Shown: piece after piece, positions 50,330-58,698 of the stretch
Position numbering within the stretch: the first letter of the stretch is position 1
Layout of the letters: every line of letters begins with the position of its first letter
NCBI RefSeq assembly: GCF_900110615.1
Contig: NZ_FOEI01000009.1
Coordinates: forward strand, 23,043-87,042
Direction: 5' to 3'
Length of the DNA: 64,000 nt
Source of the DNA: Flavobacterium urocaniciphilum
GTDB taxonomy: Bacteria > Bacteroidota > Bacteroidia > Flavobacteriales > Flavobacteriaceae
The notes under the pieces: generated by a model
Told to the model about the DNA's origin: nothing
What the model saw: only the letters and a program-made list of their open reading frames with translations
Databases searched by the model: none
Program-made: the position numbers and the translations under genes

Positions 50330-53095
50330 ATGAAAAAACTTGCATTAAGTCTTTTATTTTTATTTCAGGCTGTTATCATGATGGCTCAAAATCAATCAAC
50401 TGTCAAAGGAAAGGTAGTTGATTCTAAATCGCAAAACCCACTGGGTAGCGTAAAAGTTATGGTTCAATCTAATGAACAATTTGTAACTACAAACAATCTT
50501 GGAGAATTTGTTATTAGTGGTATTGCAAAAGGAGAACAAAAATTAATTGTTTCTCTTAATGGTTATACAACTCAAAATTTTTCAATTGAGGTTGTTGAAA
50601 ATCAAACTTTAGATGTTGGTTTAATGTTATTAGAAGAAGATATTACTTCTGAACAACAATTAAGTTTGGTAACGATTACCGAGAACGATTTAGGTGATGA
50701 CAATAGTGGTTCTGAAAGTACTGCTGGTTTACTTCAATCTTCTAGAGATGCTTATCAACAAGCAGCTGCTTTCAATTGGGGGCAAGCTCGTTTTAGAATG
50801 AGAGGTTTAGATAACGAGTACGGTACTACAATGATTAACGGTATCGTAATGAACAAAATCTATGACGGAAGACCACAATGGAGTAACTGGGGTGGATTAA
50901 ATGACGCTACTAGAAACCAAGAATTTACTTTAGGTTCTTCTCCTTCTGATTATACTTTTGGAGGAATTTTAGGAACACAAGAAATTAATACTAGAGCTTC
51001 TTTATATAGAAAAGGAACAAGATTATCTTATTCAGGAACAAATACAAACTATTCTTGGAGAGCTATGGCAACTCATAATTCAGGTTTAATGGAAAATGGT
51101 TGGGCTTACAGTATTTCTGCATCTAGAAGATGGGCTAAAGAAGGTTATTTTGAAGGAACTGATTACGCTGCAAATTCAATGTTTGCAAGTGTTGAAAAAA
51201 GATTTAATGACAAACATAGTTTAAACTTTACAAGTATTTATGCTCAAAACAGCAGAGGAAAATCTTCTCCAAATACAAAAGAAGTAAACGACTTAATGGG
51301 GATTAAATACAATTCTTATTGGGGATGGCAAGATGGTAAAAAACGTAACTCTAGAGATAAAGATATTGAAGAACCAATTTTAATGTTAAGTCACTATTGG
51401 AAAATGTCTGATAGAACTACATTAAATACAAATGTGTCATACCAAACAGGTACGATAGGTAATACTAGAATTGATTATCAAGGAGCAAACAATCCTGATC
51501 CTACATACTACAAAAACTTACCAAGTTACTATTACAATTTAGGTGATACTGCAGGAGCTGCTGCTGCTCAAACGTATTTCTTAAACAATAGCCAAATTGA
51601 TTGGAATGCAATGTATATTGCTAATCAAAATAGTGCTACTCCAGGTAAAAGTGTTTACGCTTTATATGAAGATAGAACAGATGATAAACAAATTACGGCT
51701 AATTCAATTTTATTCTCAGATTTATCGGATAACATTAAATTAAATGCTGGTGCAAGTTTTAGAAAATTGAAATCTCACAACCACCAAAATTTATTAGACT
51801 TATTAGGAGGTCAATACTTTTTAGATATTGATCCATTTTATCAAGGAGATGCTACTCAATCTGATTTAAATAATCCAAATAGAGCGGTAGTTGAAGGTGA
51901 TACATATGGTTATAATTATAACTTAAATGCAATTGTTGCAGACGCTTTTACACAATTTAAGTTTTCTTATAAATCAGTTGATTTCTATTTAGCACAATCT
52001 TTTTCTAGAAGTCAATATGAAAGAGAAGGTTTATACAGAAATGGTATTTATGCTAATAATTCTTTTGGTAAAAGTGGGAAACAAATTTTTGAAAACTTCG
52101 GATTCAAAGGAGGATTTACATATAAAATTACAGGACAACATTTGTTAGATTTCAATGGAGCTTATATGACAAAAGCACCTAATATGAGAAATACTTTTGC
52201 AAATGCTCGTATTAACAATAATATTACACCTGATTTAACTAGTGAGCAAATTGCTAGTGTTGATGCTTCTTACATTATTAGAACACCAAAATTCAAATCT
52301 CGTATTACTGGATTTGCTTCTAAAGTTCAAAATGCTACTGAAATTTCTTTCTTCTATGCAGAAGGTGTTGGAGAAGATATTGATAGTGGAAATGAAGATG
52401 CTTTTATTTCTGAATTATTAACAGGAATCAATAAGAAAAACGTTGGAGTTGAATTAGGTTTAGAATACCAAATTACTTCTACAATTAAAGCTACAGTAGC
52501 AGCATCTTACGGACATTATTTATACGATAATAATCCAAACTTAAAAGTGAATGATGATGCTCAAGCTACTTTAACAAATACACAACCAGTTGTAGATTTT
52601 GGTAAAGCATATATGAAAAATTATAGATTACCAGGAATGCCACAAACTGCTGCATCCTTTGGTTTAGAATATAGAGATCCACATTTCTGGTGGGTGGGTG
52701 CAAACATCAACTATTTAGCTGATTCTTATTTAGATGTTTCGAACATTTTAAGAACAGATAATTTTACAATTGACGGTGCTACTGGAGATAATTTTGCAGG
52801 AGTTAATGAAGAATCTGTTAGAAAAGCTTTAAAACAAGAAAAATTTGCAGATTTTAATTTATTAAATTTAACAGGGGGTAAATCTTGGAGAGTAGATAAT
52901 ACTACTATTGGTTTCTTTGCATCTGTAAACAATGTTTTAGATACTACATACAAAACAGGTGGATTCGAACAATCAAGAAAAGCAACTTTCCCTGATCAAC
53001 AAGCAGATTACGCTAATGGAACACCATCTTTTGGTTCTAAATATTTTTATGGATATGGAAGAACTTATTTCGTAAATTTATATGTTAACTTCTAA
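50330..53095 (+). CDS. TonB-dependent receptor (CarboxypepD_reg-like N-terminus)
   Basis: 921 residues. Signal peptide MKKLALSLLFLFQAVIMMAQ, a carboxypeptidase-regulatory-like sandwich (about 22-98, VKGKVVDSKSQNPLGSVKV), then a plug (about 110-220, RFRMRGLDNEYGTTMINGIVMNKI ... NWGGLNDATRNQEFTLGSSPSDYTFGG) and a large barrel ending YFVNLYVNF. It resembles SusC-like receptors without a SusD neighbour; the two lipoproteins downstream take that place. Ligand unknown; the divergent EEP enzyme suggests nucleic acid or phosphoester products. Confidence 0.93.
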   Translation: MKKLALSLLFLFQAVIMMAQNQSTVKGKVVDSKSQNPLGSVKVMVQSNEQFVTTNNLGEFVISGIAKGEQKLIVSLNGYTTQNFSIEVVENQTLDVGLMLLEEDITSEQQLSLVTITENDLGDDNSGSESTAGLLQSSRDAYQQAAAFNWGQARFRMRGLDNEYGTTMINGIVMNKIYDGRPQWSNWGGLNDATRNQEFTLGSSPSDYTFGGILGTQEINTRASLYRKGTRLSYSGTNTNYSWRAMATHNSGLMENGWAYSISASRRWAKEGYFEGTDYAANSMFASVEKRFNDKHSLNFTSIYAQNSRGKSSPNTKEVNDLMGIKYNSYWGWQDGKKRNSRDKDIEEPILMLSHYWKMSDRTTLNTNVSYQTGTIGNTRIDYQGANNPDPTYYKNLPSYYYNLGDTAGAAAAQTYFLNNSQIDWNAMYIANQNSATPGKSVYALYEDRTDDKQITANSILFSDLSDNIKLNAGASFRKLKSHNHQNLLDLLGGQYFLDIDPFYQGDATQSDLNNPNRAVVEGDTYGYNYNLNAIVADAFTQFKFSYKSVDFYLAQSFSRSQYEREGLYRNGIYANNSFGKSGKQIFENFGFKGGFTYKITGQHLLDFNGAYMTKAPNMRNTFANARINNNITPDLTSEQIASVDASYIIRTPKFKSRITGFASKVQNATEISFFYAEGVGEDIDSGNEDAFISELLTGINKKNVGVELGLEYQITSTIKATVAASYGHYLYDNNPNLKVNDDAQATLTNTQPVVDFGKAYMKNYRLPGMPQTAASFGLEYRDPHFWWVGANINYLADSYLDVSNILRTDNFTIDGATGDNFAGVNEESVRKALKQEKFADFNLLNLTGGKSWRVDNTTIGFFASVNNVLDTTYKTGGFEQSRKATFPDQQADYANGTPSFGSKYFYGYGRTYFVNLYVNF

Positions 53096-53107
53096 ACTTA
53101 ATTGACT

Positions 53108-53737
53108 ATGAAAAATATATTTTTAAAAATTACGTTTGTTGCAATTGCACTAGTTTCTTTTACTAGTTGTGATGAAGATCAAACAGATATTCCTCCTTTC
53201 TTTAATTATACTTTCAATGAGAACTTTTCTTCATCTCCAACAGGAAGTGGTTCAGTTGAAGTGCCAATTGCTTTAACAGGGTGGGTGAATCATAATGCAT
53301 CAACATCAATTCCAGCATCATCTCGTTTGTGGCATGCAAGAACTTTTAGTAGTGATAATTATGCTGAATTTTCATCTTTTTATTCTACTGCTGGAACTAA
53401 TGATGTGGCTTGGTTAATTACACCAGCTATTGATTTAACATCTGGTTCTGGTGAAATTTTATCATTTACAACAAAAACTAGATTTTCTAATGGATATCCA
53501 ATGACGGCATTCATCTCTACTGATTATGATGGAACTACTGCAGGAATTGCTACTGCAACTTGGATACCATTAACATTTACTATTCCAACTGCTGATGATG
53601 TTATTACTAGTAGTGGAAATATTGATTTAAGTGGTTATGATACTACAAATGCTAGAATTGCTTTTAAATATACAGGAAGTAAAGCAGGTGTTACAACTAC
53701 TTGTCAATTAGATAATATTAAGATTACTAAAAATTAA
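53108..53737 (+). CDS. surface lipoprotein with choice-of-anchor-J/DUF5017-like domain
   Basis: 209 residues from the ATG at 53108 (a TTG six bases upstream is also open). The lipobox SFTSC gives lipidated Cys21. The remaining domain is a beta-sandwich with the segments NFSSSPTGSGSVEVPIALTGW, VAWLITPAIDLTSGS, ISTDYDG and ARIAFKYTGSK...QLDNIKI, the same pattern as the C-terminal third of the next protein. It starts 12 bp after the receptor stop, so receptor and lipoprotein are cotranscribed. Probably a surface ligand-binding partner of the receptor. Confidence 0.82.
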   Translation: MKNIFLKITFVAIALVSFTSCDEDQTDIPPFFNYTFNENFSSSPTGSGSVEVPIALTGWVNHNASTSIPASSRLWHARTFSSDNYAEFSSFYSTAGTNDVAWLITPAIDLTSGSGEILSFTTKTRFSNGYPMTAFISTDYDGTTAGIATATWIPLTFTIPTADDVITSSGNIDLSGYDTTNARIAFKYTGSKAGVTTTCQLDNIKITKN

Positions 53738-53742
53738 TAGCT

Positions 53743-55050
53743 ATGAAAAATATTAAATTAATTTTATCGGCAGCTTTATTTGCATCTCTAGTTGGATGTG
53801 TAAATTCAGACAATTACAATGCACCTGATTTAACAGGTGAATGTACAGATTTAACAGCTACAAAAACTATTCAAGATGTAGCTGCTTTAGCAACAAATAC
53901 TACACAACAATGGAATTCTACTACTGATTCTATCATTGAAGCATTTGTTACTTCAAGCGACGAAGGTGGAAATTTCTACAAATCTATTTCTTTAGTTTCT
54001 ATTGATGGAGCTAAAGGATTTAGTATGCCTGTAGATGCTTACAACTTATATACTAAATATGAACCAGGGAGAAAAGTATTTGTCAACTTAAATAGAAGAC
54101 ATTTTGCAAATAATTCACAAACGTATTCTTTAGAAGTTGGTTCATTATATAATGGAACACAAGTAGGAAGAGTGTCTGGAGTTGAATATGAAAATGTAAT
54201 TACTCGTTCATGTACTAAAGTTGATGAAAGCACAATAGTAAATAACATGACTATTGCGGCTGCAAAAAATAATGCTAATTTGAATAAGTTAATTGAATTT
54301 GATGCTGTTCAGTTTTCAGATGAGTCATTAGGAAAAAAATTCTATGACCCTACATTAAATAGTATCGGAGGTGCAACTAACCATGTGTTAAAAGATGCTG
54401 CTGGAAATTCAATAATTGTTAGAGTTTCTGAATTTGCTACTTTCGCTTCTAAATCAATTCCTTCAGGAAATGGAAAAGTTAGAGGTGTACTTACAAGATA
54501 CAACAGTGATTATCAATTCATGGTTCGTACAGAAAATGATGTAATGTTAACGAATCCTAGAGTAGTGCCTTTATTTGAAGAATCTTTTACTTCAAACTTC
54601 GGATTATGGACAAAACAAAGTGTGGTTGGTGCTCAAGTTTGGGCTACTAATACATTTGGTAACCCAGGATTATGTGCAGCTATGTCAGGTTTTGCTAGTA
54701 GCACAAATAATGCTAATGAAGATTGGTTAATTTCACCAGCTATTAATTTAGCTTCAGTTACTTCTGCAACATTAACTTTTGATAATGCATCTAGATTTGC
54801 TGGAAATTTAATTGAAGTTTATGTTTCTACTAATTATACTTCTGGTGCTCCAAGTACTGCAACTTGGACTGCTTTAACAGGATATACTTTAGATACAAAT
54901 ACAGGTTCTTATGTATGGACAGCTTCTGGTCCAATTAACATTTCTTCTTACTCAGGAAATAGTAACTTTAGAGTTGCGTTTAAGTATACTTCTACAACTA
55001 CTGCATCAAGAACTTGGGAAATTGACAACGTAAAAGTTGTTGGTCAATAA
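53743..55050 (+). CDS. lipoprotein with DUF5689 and choice-of-anchor-J-like domains
   Basis: 435 residues. Lipobox LVGC (Cys19). Residues about 30-280 read as DUF5689, an OB-fold-like domain (TTDSIIEAFVTSSDEGGNFYKSISLVS, GRKVFVNLNRRHF, LTRYNSDYQFMVRTENDV). Residues about 285-435 repeat the beta-sandwich of the previous lipoprotein (DWLISPAINLASV, EVYVSTNYTSG, NFRVAFKYTS, WEIDNVKV). It starts five bases after the previous stop and ends the operon before a strong terminator. A DUF5689-like region also occurs in the T9SS protein at 16850-18532. Confidence 0.85.
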   Translation: MKNIKLILSAALFASLVGCVNSDNYNAPDLTGECTDLTATKTIQDVAALATNTTQQWNSTTDSIIEAFVTSSDEGGNFYKSISLVSIDGAKGFSMPVDAYNLYTKYEPGRKVFVNLNRRHFANNSQTYSLEVGSLYNGTQVGRVSGVEYENVITRSCTKVDESTIVNNMTIAAAKNNANLNKLIEFDAVQFSDESLGKKFYDPTLNSIGGATNHVLKDAAGNSIIVRVSEFATFASKSIPSGNGKVRGVLTRYNSDYQFMVRTENDVMLTNPRVVPLFEESFTSNFGLWTKQSVVGAQVWATNTFGNPGLCAAMSGFASSTNNANEDWLISPAINLASVTSATLTFDNASRFAGNLIEVYVSTNYTSGAPSTATWTALTGYTLDTNTGSYVWTASGPINISSYSGNSNFRVAFKYTSTTTASRTWEIDNVKVVGQ

Positions 55051-55075
55051 GGATCAAGAATCAAAATAAAAAAAC

Positions 55076-55105
55076 AAAAAGCCACTTCATTTGAAGTGGC
55101 TTTTT
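55076..55105. terminator. bidirectional intrinsic terminator
   Basis: AAAAAGCCACTTC (55076-55088) pairs with GAAGTGGCTTTTT (55093-55105), 4-base loop, with A- and T-runs on the two sides. Confidence 0.9.
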
Positions 55106-55957
55106 TTATACAATAACTTTAAAAGTATAACCTAAAATTTTCTCTATTTTTTCGCTAGAAATGATTTTGCCAATACTCGGTTCGGTTTCATTAAATTCTG
55201 GTTTTGGTAAGTTGAAATCAATCGCTTTTTGTGTGTAATATGCTGCCCTTGTAGGATGATTTGGAGCTACAGCATTATAAGTTTCATTCCATATAGTATT
55301 ATGTGAATCTGTCATGCTGAGCTTGTCGAAGTATTGATTGATCATCTCACTAATAATCCCAATACAATCATCTTGATGTATAAAGTTAATAGGAGCTTTT
55401 GGATTGGCAACATTCGTTTTACCGGCTAAGAATTTAATTGGGTTTCTATCGTTTCCAATTAAACCTCCAAAACGAAGTATTATGGTTTCAAAATTTCGAT
55501 TGTTTCTAAAAATATTTTCCACTTCTATTAATTGTCTTCCGCTTTCTGTATCTGGATGTAAATCACTCTCTTCTGAAATTAATGGAATAGTTACAGCATC
55601 TCCATAAACAGAAGTGGAACTAATAAAAATTACCTTTTCTATAGTTGAATTCTCTATATAAGGAAGCACGTTTTTTATTTTATTGACAAATGTCATTCCG
55701 AGTGAAGAGCCGGAATCTTTTCTTAAACCAGGTGGTATATCAATAATTAATATTTTTGATTCATTTAAAAAACCAGATATATTTCCAATTATTTTTTCTT
55801 CTGTAAGTTCAATTAAAAAGGGTTCAATTGAAAAAGTTTTTAAGATTACTAACTTATTTTCTGAAGTTGTTGATCCTTTGACTTCAAAACCAATTTCAAT
55901 TAATTTTTTAGCTAATGGTAGTCCCAACCACCCGCAACCTAGTATGCTAATTTTCAT
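55106..55957 (-). CDS. NAD(P)-binding SDR family protein (YeeZ-like)
   Basis: 283 residues. The dinucleotide motif ILGCGWLGLPLA is at about 4-15; FISSTSVYGD and LRFGGLIG match YeeZ-like extended SDRs, where the YxxxK pair is lost. Two segments come from interspersed repeats: DSGSSLGMT at about 81-89 (bases 55691-55718) and FDKLSMTD at about 210-217 (bases 55310-55332). Both keep the frame. The gene abuts the Zn-finger gene upstream with no spacer. Function unknown. Confidence 0.85.
   Translation of the reverse strand: MKISILGCGWLGLPLAKKLIEIGFEVKGSTTSENKLVILKTFSIEPFLIELTEEKIIGNISGFLNESKILIIDIPPGLRKDSGSSLGMTFVNKIKNVLPYIENSTIEKVIFISSTSVYGDAVTIPLISEESDLHPDTESGRQLIEVENIFRNNRNFETIILRFGGLIGNDRNPIKFLAGKTNVANPKAPINFIHQDDCIGIISEMINQYFDKLSMTDSHNTIWNETYNAVAPNHPTRAAYYTQKAIDFNLPKPEFNETEPSIGKIISSEKIEKILGYTFKVIV
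55310..55332. repeat. short interspersed repeat inside the SDR coding sequence (copy B)
   Basis: TGTCATGCTGA followed by the core GCTTGTCGAAGT, matching 5372-5394 except for two bases. In this gene it is read in another frame and encodes FDKLSMT. Confidence 0.8.
55691..55718. repeat. second type of interspersed repeat inside the same SDR gene
   Basis: ATTCCG (55695-55700) and CGGAAT (55711-55716) form an inverted repeat around AGTGAAGAGC. It is preceded by TGTC and followed by CT. It encodes DSGSSLGMT. It resembles GTCATTCCGAG...GGAATCT repeats I recall from flavobacterial genomes. Confidence 0.65.
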
Positions 55958-56305
55958 TTAACTATCTTTTTTGACTAACACAAATCCTTCATTTTCTAAA
56001 GCCATATATCCTTGATCATATACAAAATAATAGGTATTCCCCGTTTTTGTAGTGTAGATAGAGGTAATTAAATCAAAATCGAAACCTTTACTCATCAATT
56101 TATTTTTTGTGGTTTTGGTTTTTTCTTCTGGGTTTAATTCGGATAGTATTCTGTAATTTTTACGCAATTTGTTGTTAATGTTGCGCATTAAATTCGTTTT
56201 GTCTTTATTCATTTTATTGTTGTAGGCGTTTCGGCAACCATCGCTGCAAAATTTTTTATCTTCTCTTCCTACAATTTTTTCGTGGCATTCTAAACAGGTT
56301 TTCAT
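55958..56305 (-). CDS. small Zn-finger protein of unknown function
   Basis: 115 residues, cytoplasmic. The N-terminal treble-clef-like site has four Cys: CLEC at about 4-7 and CSDGC at about 20-24 (KFCSDGCRNAYNNKMNK). A basic helix follows (NLMRNINNKLRKNYRILSEL), then a beta-rich C-terminal part (KGFDFDLITSIYTTKTGNTYYFVYDQGYMAL). It is a common flavobacterial type; a nucleic-acid-binding role is likely from the basic helix but not proven. It abuts the SDR gene. Confidence 0.82.
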   Translation of the reverse strand: MKTCLECHEKIVGREDKKFCSDGCRNAYNNKMNKDKTNLMRNINNKLRKNYRILSELNPEEKTKTTKNKLMSKGFDFDLITSIYTTKTGNTYYFVYDQGYMALENEGFVLVKKDS

Positions 56306-56320
56306 TTACATAGACTTATT

Positions 56321-56818
56321 TTACTTCTTAAAACTAAATTTTATTTCTTCTTTACTTTCTTCAAAATATACATATACATTCATTTCTGTGTCTGATACAT
56401 TTTCATAGGTTAAGCCATCAAAATAAACTCGATTTTTTTCAATTTTAATAAACTTGAAATCTTCGCTCACTTCTCCCGTTTCCCATGCTTTCATATCGCC
56501 ACCAAAATGTCTGATTTGTAATAATAAGGTTTTGTCTTTTTCAATAATATGACCTAATTCATAAAAAGTTACTTTATTGTCGCTTAACATTTTAAAACAA
56601 AACATCATGGTATTGCCACTTGGTGTGTCCCAGTTTTCTTGACAAACTCCAAATGGTGAACTGCCTTTCCAATTTCCTGCTAACCATTTTACGTCTTGTA
56701 ATGTTGCTGCTGGCGAACCTTTTTCGTCGTTGTATTGTAACGTGTTTTGTGAAAAACTTATTGTAGATAGTAATACTACTAAAAGCGTTACTATTTTTTT
56801 TAGAATAGTTGTTTTCAT
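56321..56818 (-). CDS. secreted DUF6265-like protein
   Basis: 165 residues from the ATG at 56818, which starts a signal peptide (MKTTILKKIVTLLVVLLSTISFSQ); the ORF runs 126 bases further up, but that part looks non-coding. The mature domain begins LQDVKWLAGNWKGSSPFGVCQENW, the lipocalin-like WLAGxW pattern I associate with DUF6265, with later HFGGDMKAWE and YVYFEESKEEIKFSF. Probably a small extracytoplasmic beta-barrel binding an unknown ligand. Divergent from ssb. Confidence 0.8.
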   Translation of the reverse strand: MKTTILKKIVTLLVVLLSTISFSQNTLQYNDEKGSPAATLQDVKWLAGNWKGSSPFGVCQENWDTPSGNTMMFCFKMLSDNKVTFYELGHIIEKDKTLLLQIRHFGGDMKAWETGEVSEDFKFIKIEKNRVYFDGLTYENVSDTEMNVYVYFEESKEEIKFSFKK

Positions 56819-57018
56819 ATTAAAAGCTTTTATTTCAAGTAAATATACGAATTTTCTGCCAATTGCAAACGACAACAAATACTTACAAACGATATTAAAT
56901 GAATAATAACCGAATAAAGTTTTGTGTTGTTCACATCTTTGCACTGTCGAAATGAAACAATAAGTTCATCAGACAAAAAATAATTAATTATAAACCATTA
57001 AAATTTTTACACGCCATT

Positions 57019-57339
57019 ATGAAAAACAGAGTACAATTAATCGGACACGTAGGGCAGGAGCCAGAAGTTAAAACAGTTAACAACAAAAAAGTAGCGAATA
57101 TTACTTTAGCTACAAATGATTTTTACAAAAACGAAAAAGGTGAAAAAGTAGAACAAACAGAATGGCACCGAATTTCAGCATGGGGAAAAACCGCAGAAAT
57201 CATTGAAAAGTTTGTTACAAAAGGAAAAGAAATTGCTATAGAAGGTAAACTTACACATCGTTCTTATGATGATAAAGATGGAGTGAAACGTTATATAACT
57301 GAAGTCTTAGCTAATGAAGTTTTATTATTGAGTAAATAA
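57019..57339 (+). CDS. ssb: single-stranded DNA-binding protein, short form
   Basis: 106 residues comprising one OB-fold: MKNRVQLIGHVGQEPEVK, TLATNDFY, TEWHRISAWGKTAEIIEKFVTKGKEIAIEGKL, and ITEVLANEVLLLSK. It ends at the OB-fold, so the acidic DDDIPF-type tail that recruits partners in long SSBs is missing. Probably a second, accessory SSB of the type seen in Bacteroidota; a full-length ssb is expected elsewhere. A hairpin terminator follows. Confidence 0.93.
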   Translation: MKNRVQLIGHVGQEPEVKTVNNKKVANITLATNDFYKNEKGEKVEQTEWHRISAWGKTAEIIEKFVTKGKEIAIEGKLTHRSYDDKDGVKRYITEVLANEVLLLSK

Positions 57340-57352
57340 TAATATGTATTAA

Positions 57353-57380
57353 AAAAGCGCTCTATTTTTAGAGCGCTTTT
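57353..57380. terminator. bidirectional intrinsic terminator
   Basis: AAAAGCGCTCTA (57353-57364) pairs with TAGAGCGCTTTT (57369-57380), loop TTTT. It lies between ssb (+) and the CAT-like gene (-). Confidence 0.88.
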
Positions 57381-57386
57381 ACTATT

Positions 57387-58010
57387 TTATTCGTTCATTA
57401 ATCGTTCAAATTCTTCGAAAAAAAGACCTAAATGATAGCCGTCAATTAATCCGTGATGTACATGTACCGACATTGGGATCATTCTTTTTCCGTCTACTTC
57501 GGTCATTTTTCCAAAAGAAAATTTCGGACAACTATCTTGAACTTTAAAAGTTCTTGAATGGGAGATGGCTGTGAAATTAATCCAAGGCACTGCAGAAAAA
57601 TGAATTAAATTTTCACTGTATTCTTTAGTAATTAATCCAGGTACACTTTTCACACGATTGGCTTCCGTATTGTAATTTTCAATGAATTTATCTAAGTTTT
57701 CATCATAAATAACTTCTGAAAATCCGAAAGTTTTATCATCTCTTAAAATGGTAGAAGAAACATTTATTATGTCGTGAATAAATACTTTATCACCTTCAAT
57801 TCTATATTTAAAATTTTCTATAGCATTAACAGCAACTAATGTTTTATGAAGATAATATACAAAAAAACTAACGCCTAATTCTTTTGATTTTGCATATGCT
57901 TTTGTGCAATCAAATTGAATGGCAGTTCCGAAAAAAGGTTCGTCAAAGTTTGAAAAAAATTCGAAATGTTCTTTTCTATTCCAATCGGCTATGTTCAGTT
58001 CTCTTTTCAT
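57387..58010 (-). CDS. chloramphenicol acetyltransferase-like protein
   Basis: 207 residues, close to classical CAT length (~215). The catalytic motif HHGLIDG is at 185-191 and the SVHVHHGLIDGYH block is typical; NWNRKEHFEFF-type start is seen as DWNRKEHFEFFSNF, and FSFGKM matches the trimer interface region. Chromosomal CAT-like acetyltransferases in flavobacteria may or may not give drug resistance. It is a same-strand neighbour of the HAD gene with no mobile element nearby, which argues for an intrinsic gene. Confidence 0.9.
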   Translation of the reverse strand: MKRELNIADWNRKEHFEFFSNFDEPFFGTAIQFDCTKAYAKSKELGVSFFVYYLHKTLVAVNAIENFKYRIEGDKVFIHDIINVSSTILRDDKTFGFSEVIYDENLDKFIENYNTEANRVKSVPGLITKEYSENLIHFSAVPWINFTAISHSRTFKVQDSCPKFSFGKMTEVDGKRMIPMSVHVHHGLIDGYHLGLFFEEFERLMNE

Positions 58011-58012
58011 CT

Positions 58013-58696
58013 TTATAAAATTTCAAAAAGTTCTTTCAAATTTGATATTGATCTAAAATTATCATGTTCAATTTCAAAATCTATTTTTTCATATTCCCAA
58101 GTGGTATGATAAGGAATGTGAATGGCTGTTCCGCCGATATTTAAAACTGGTAAAATATCAGATTTAAGGGAATTACCAATCATGATGAAATTTTCAGGTT
58201 GGCAATCTAATCGATGCAGCATTTTTTGATAATCTAAATCTAATTTATCACTCATTACTTCTATATGATGGAAATAATGTCCTAAACAAGAATCGTGTAA
58301 CTTTCTATGTTGGTCTTTCAAATCGCCTTTTGTGGCAACAACTAATCTGTATTTACCTTTTAACTGCTCTAATACTTCGGTAACATTAGGTAATAATTCT
58401 ACAGGTTTTTGTAATAAATCTTTACCAATAGCAATTATTTTTTCAATGTTAACGCCATTAATTTGATGGTTGGTAAGTTCTAAAGCCGATTCAATCATAG
58501 ATAAAGTAAAAGCCTTAATTCCGAAACCATACAAAGGTAAATTCTTTACTTGATGATTTAAAATCAGTTGTAATATTTCTTGTTTAGAAGCAAAATCTTG
58601 AAATAATTCGCAAAATTTAGCTTGAGCCTCATCAAAATAAGGTTCGTTGTGCCAAAGCGTATCATCAGCGTCAAATGCGATTATTTTTTTATTCAT
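58013..58696 (-). CDS. HAD superfamily hydrolase
   Basis: 227 residues. HAD motif I is DADDTLWHN (nucleophile Asp9, acid Asp11), motif II the Thr of VVATKGD, motif III Lys in the KLDLDYQKML region and motif IV IGNSLKSDILPVLNIGG. The cap is a helical insertion (about 16-95), as in phosphoglycolate-phosphatase-like or 5'-nucleotidase-like members. It starts two bases after the secreted-protein stop and ends two bases before the CAT-like start. Substrate unknown. Confidence 0.9.
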   Translation of the reverse strand: MNKKIIAFDADDTLWHNEPYFDEAQAKFCELFQDFASKQEILQLILNHQVKNLPLYGFGIKAFTLSMIESALELTNHQINGVNIEKIIAIGKDLLQKPVELLPNVTEVLEQLKGKYRLVVATKGDLKDQHRKLHDSCLGHYFHHIEVMSDKLDLDYQKMLHRLDCQPENFIMIGNSLKSDILPVLNIGGTAIHIPYHTTWEYEKIDFEIEHDNFRSISNLKELFEIL

Positions 58697-58698
58697 GA

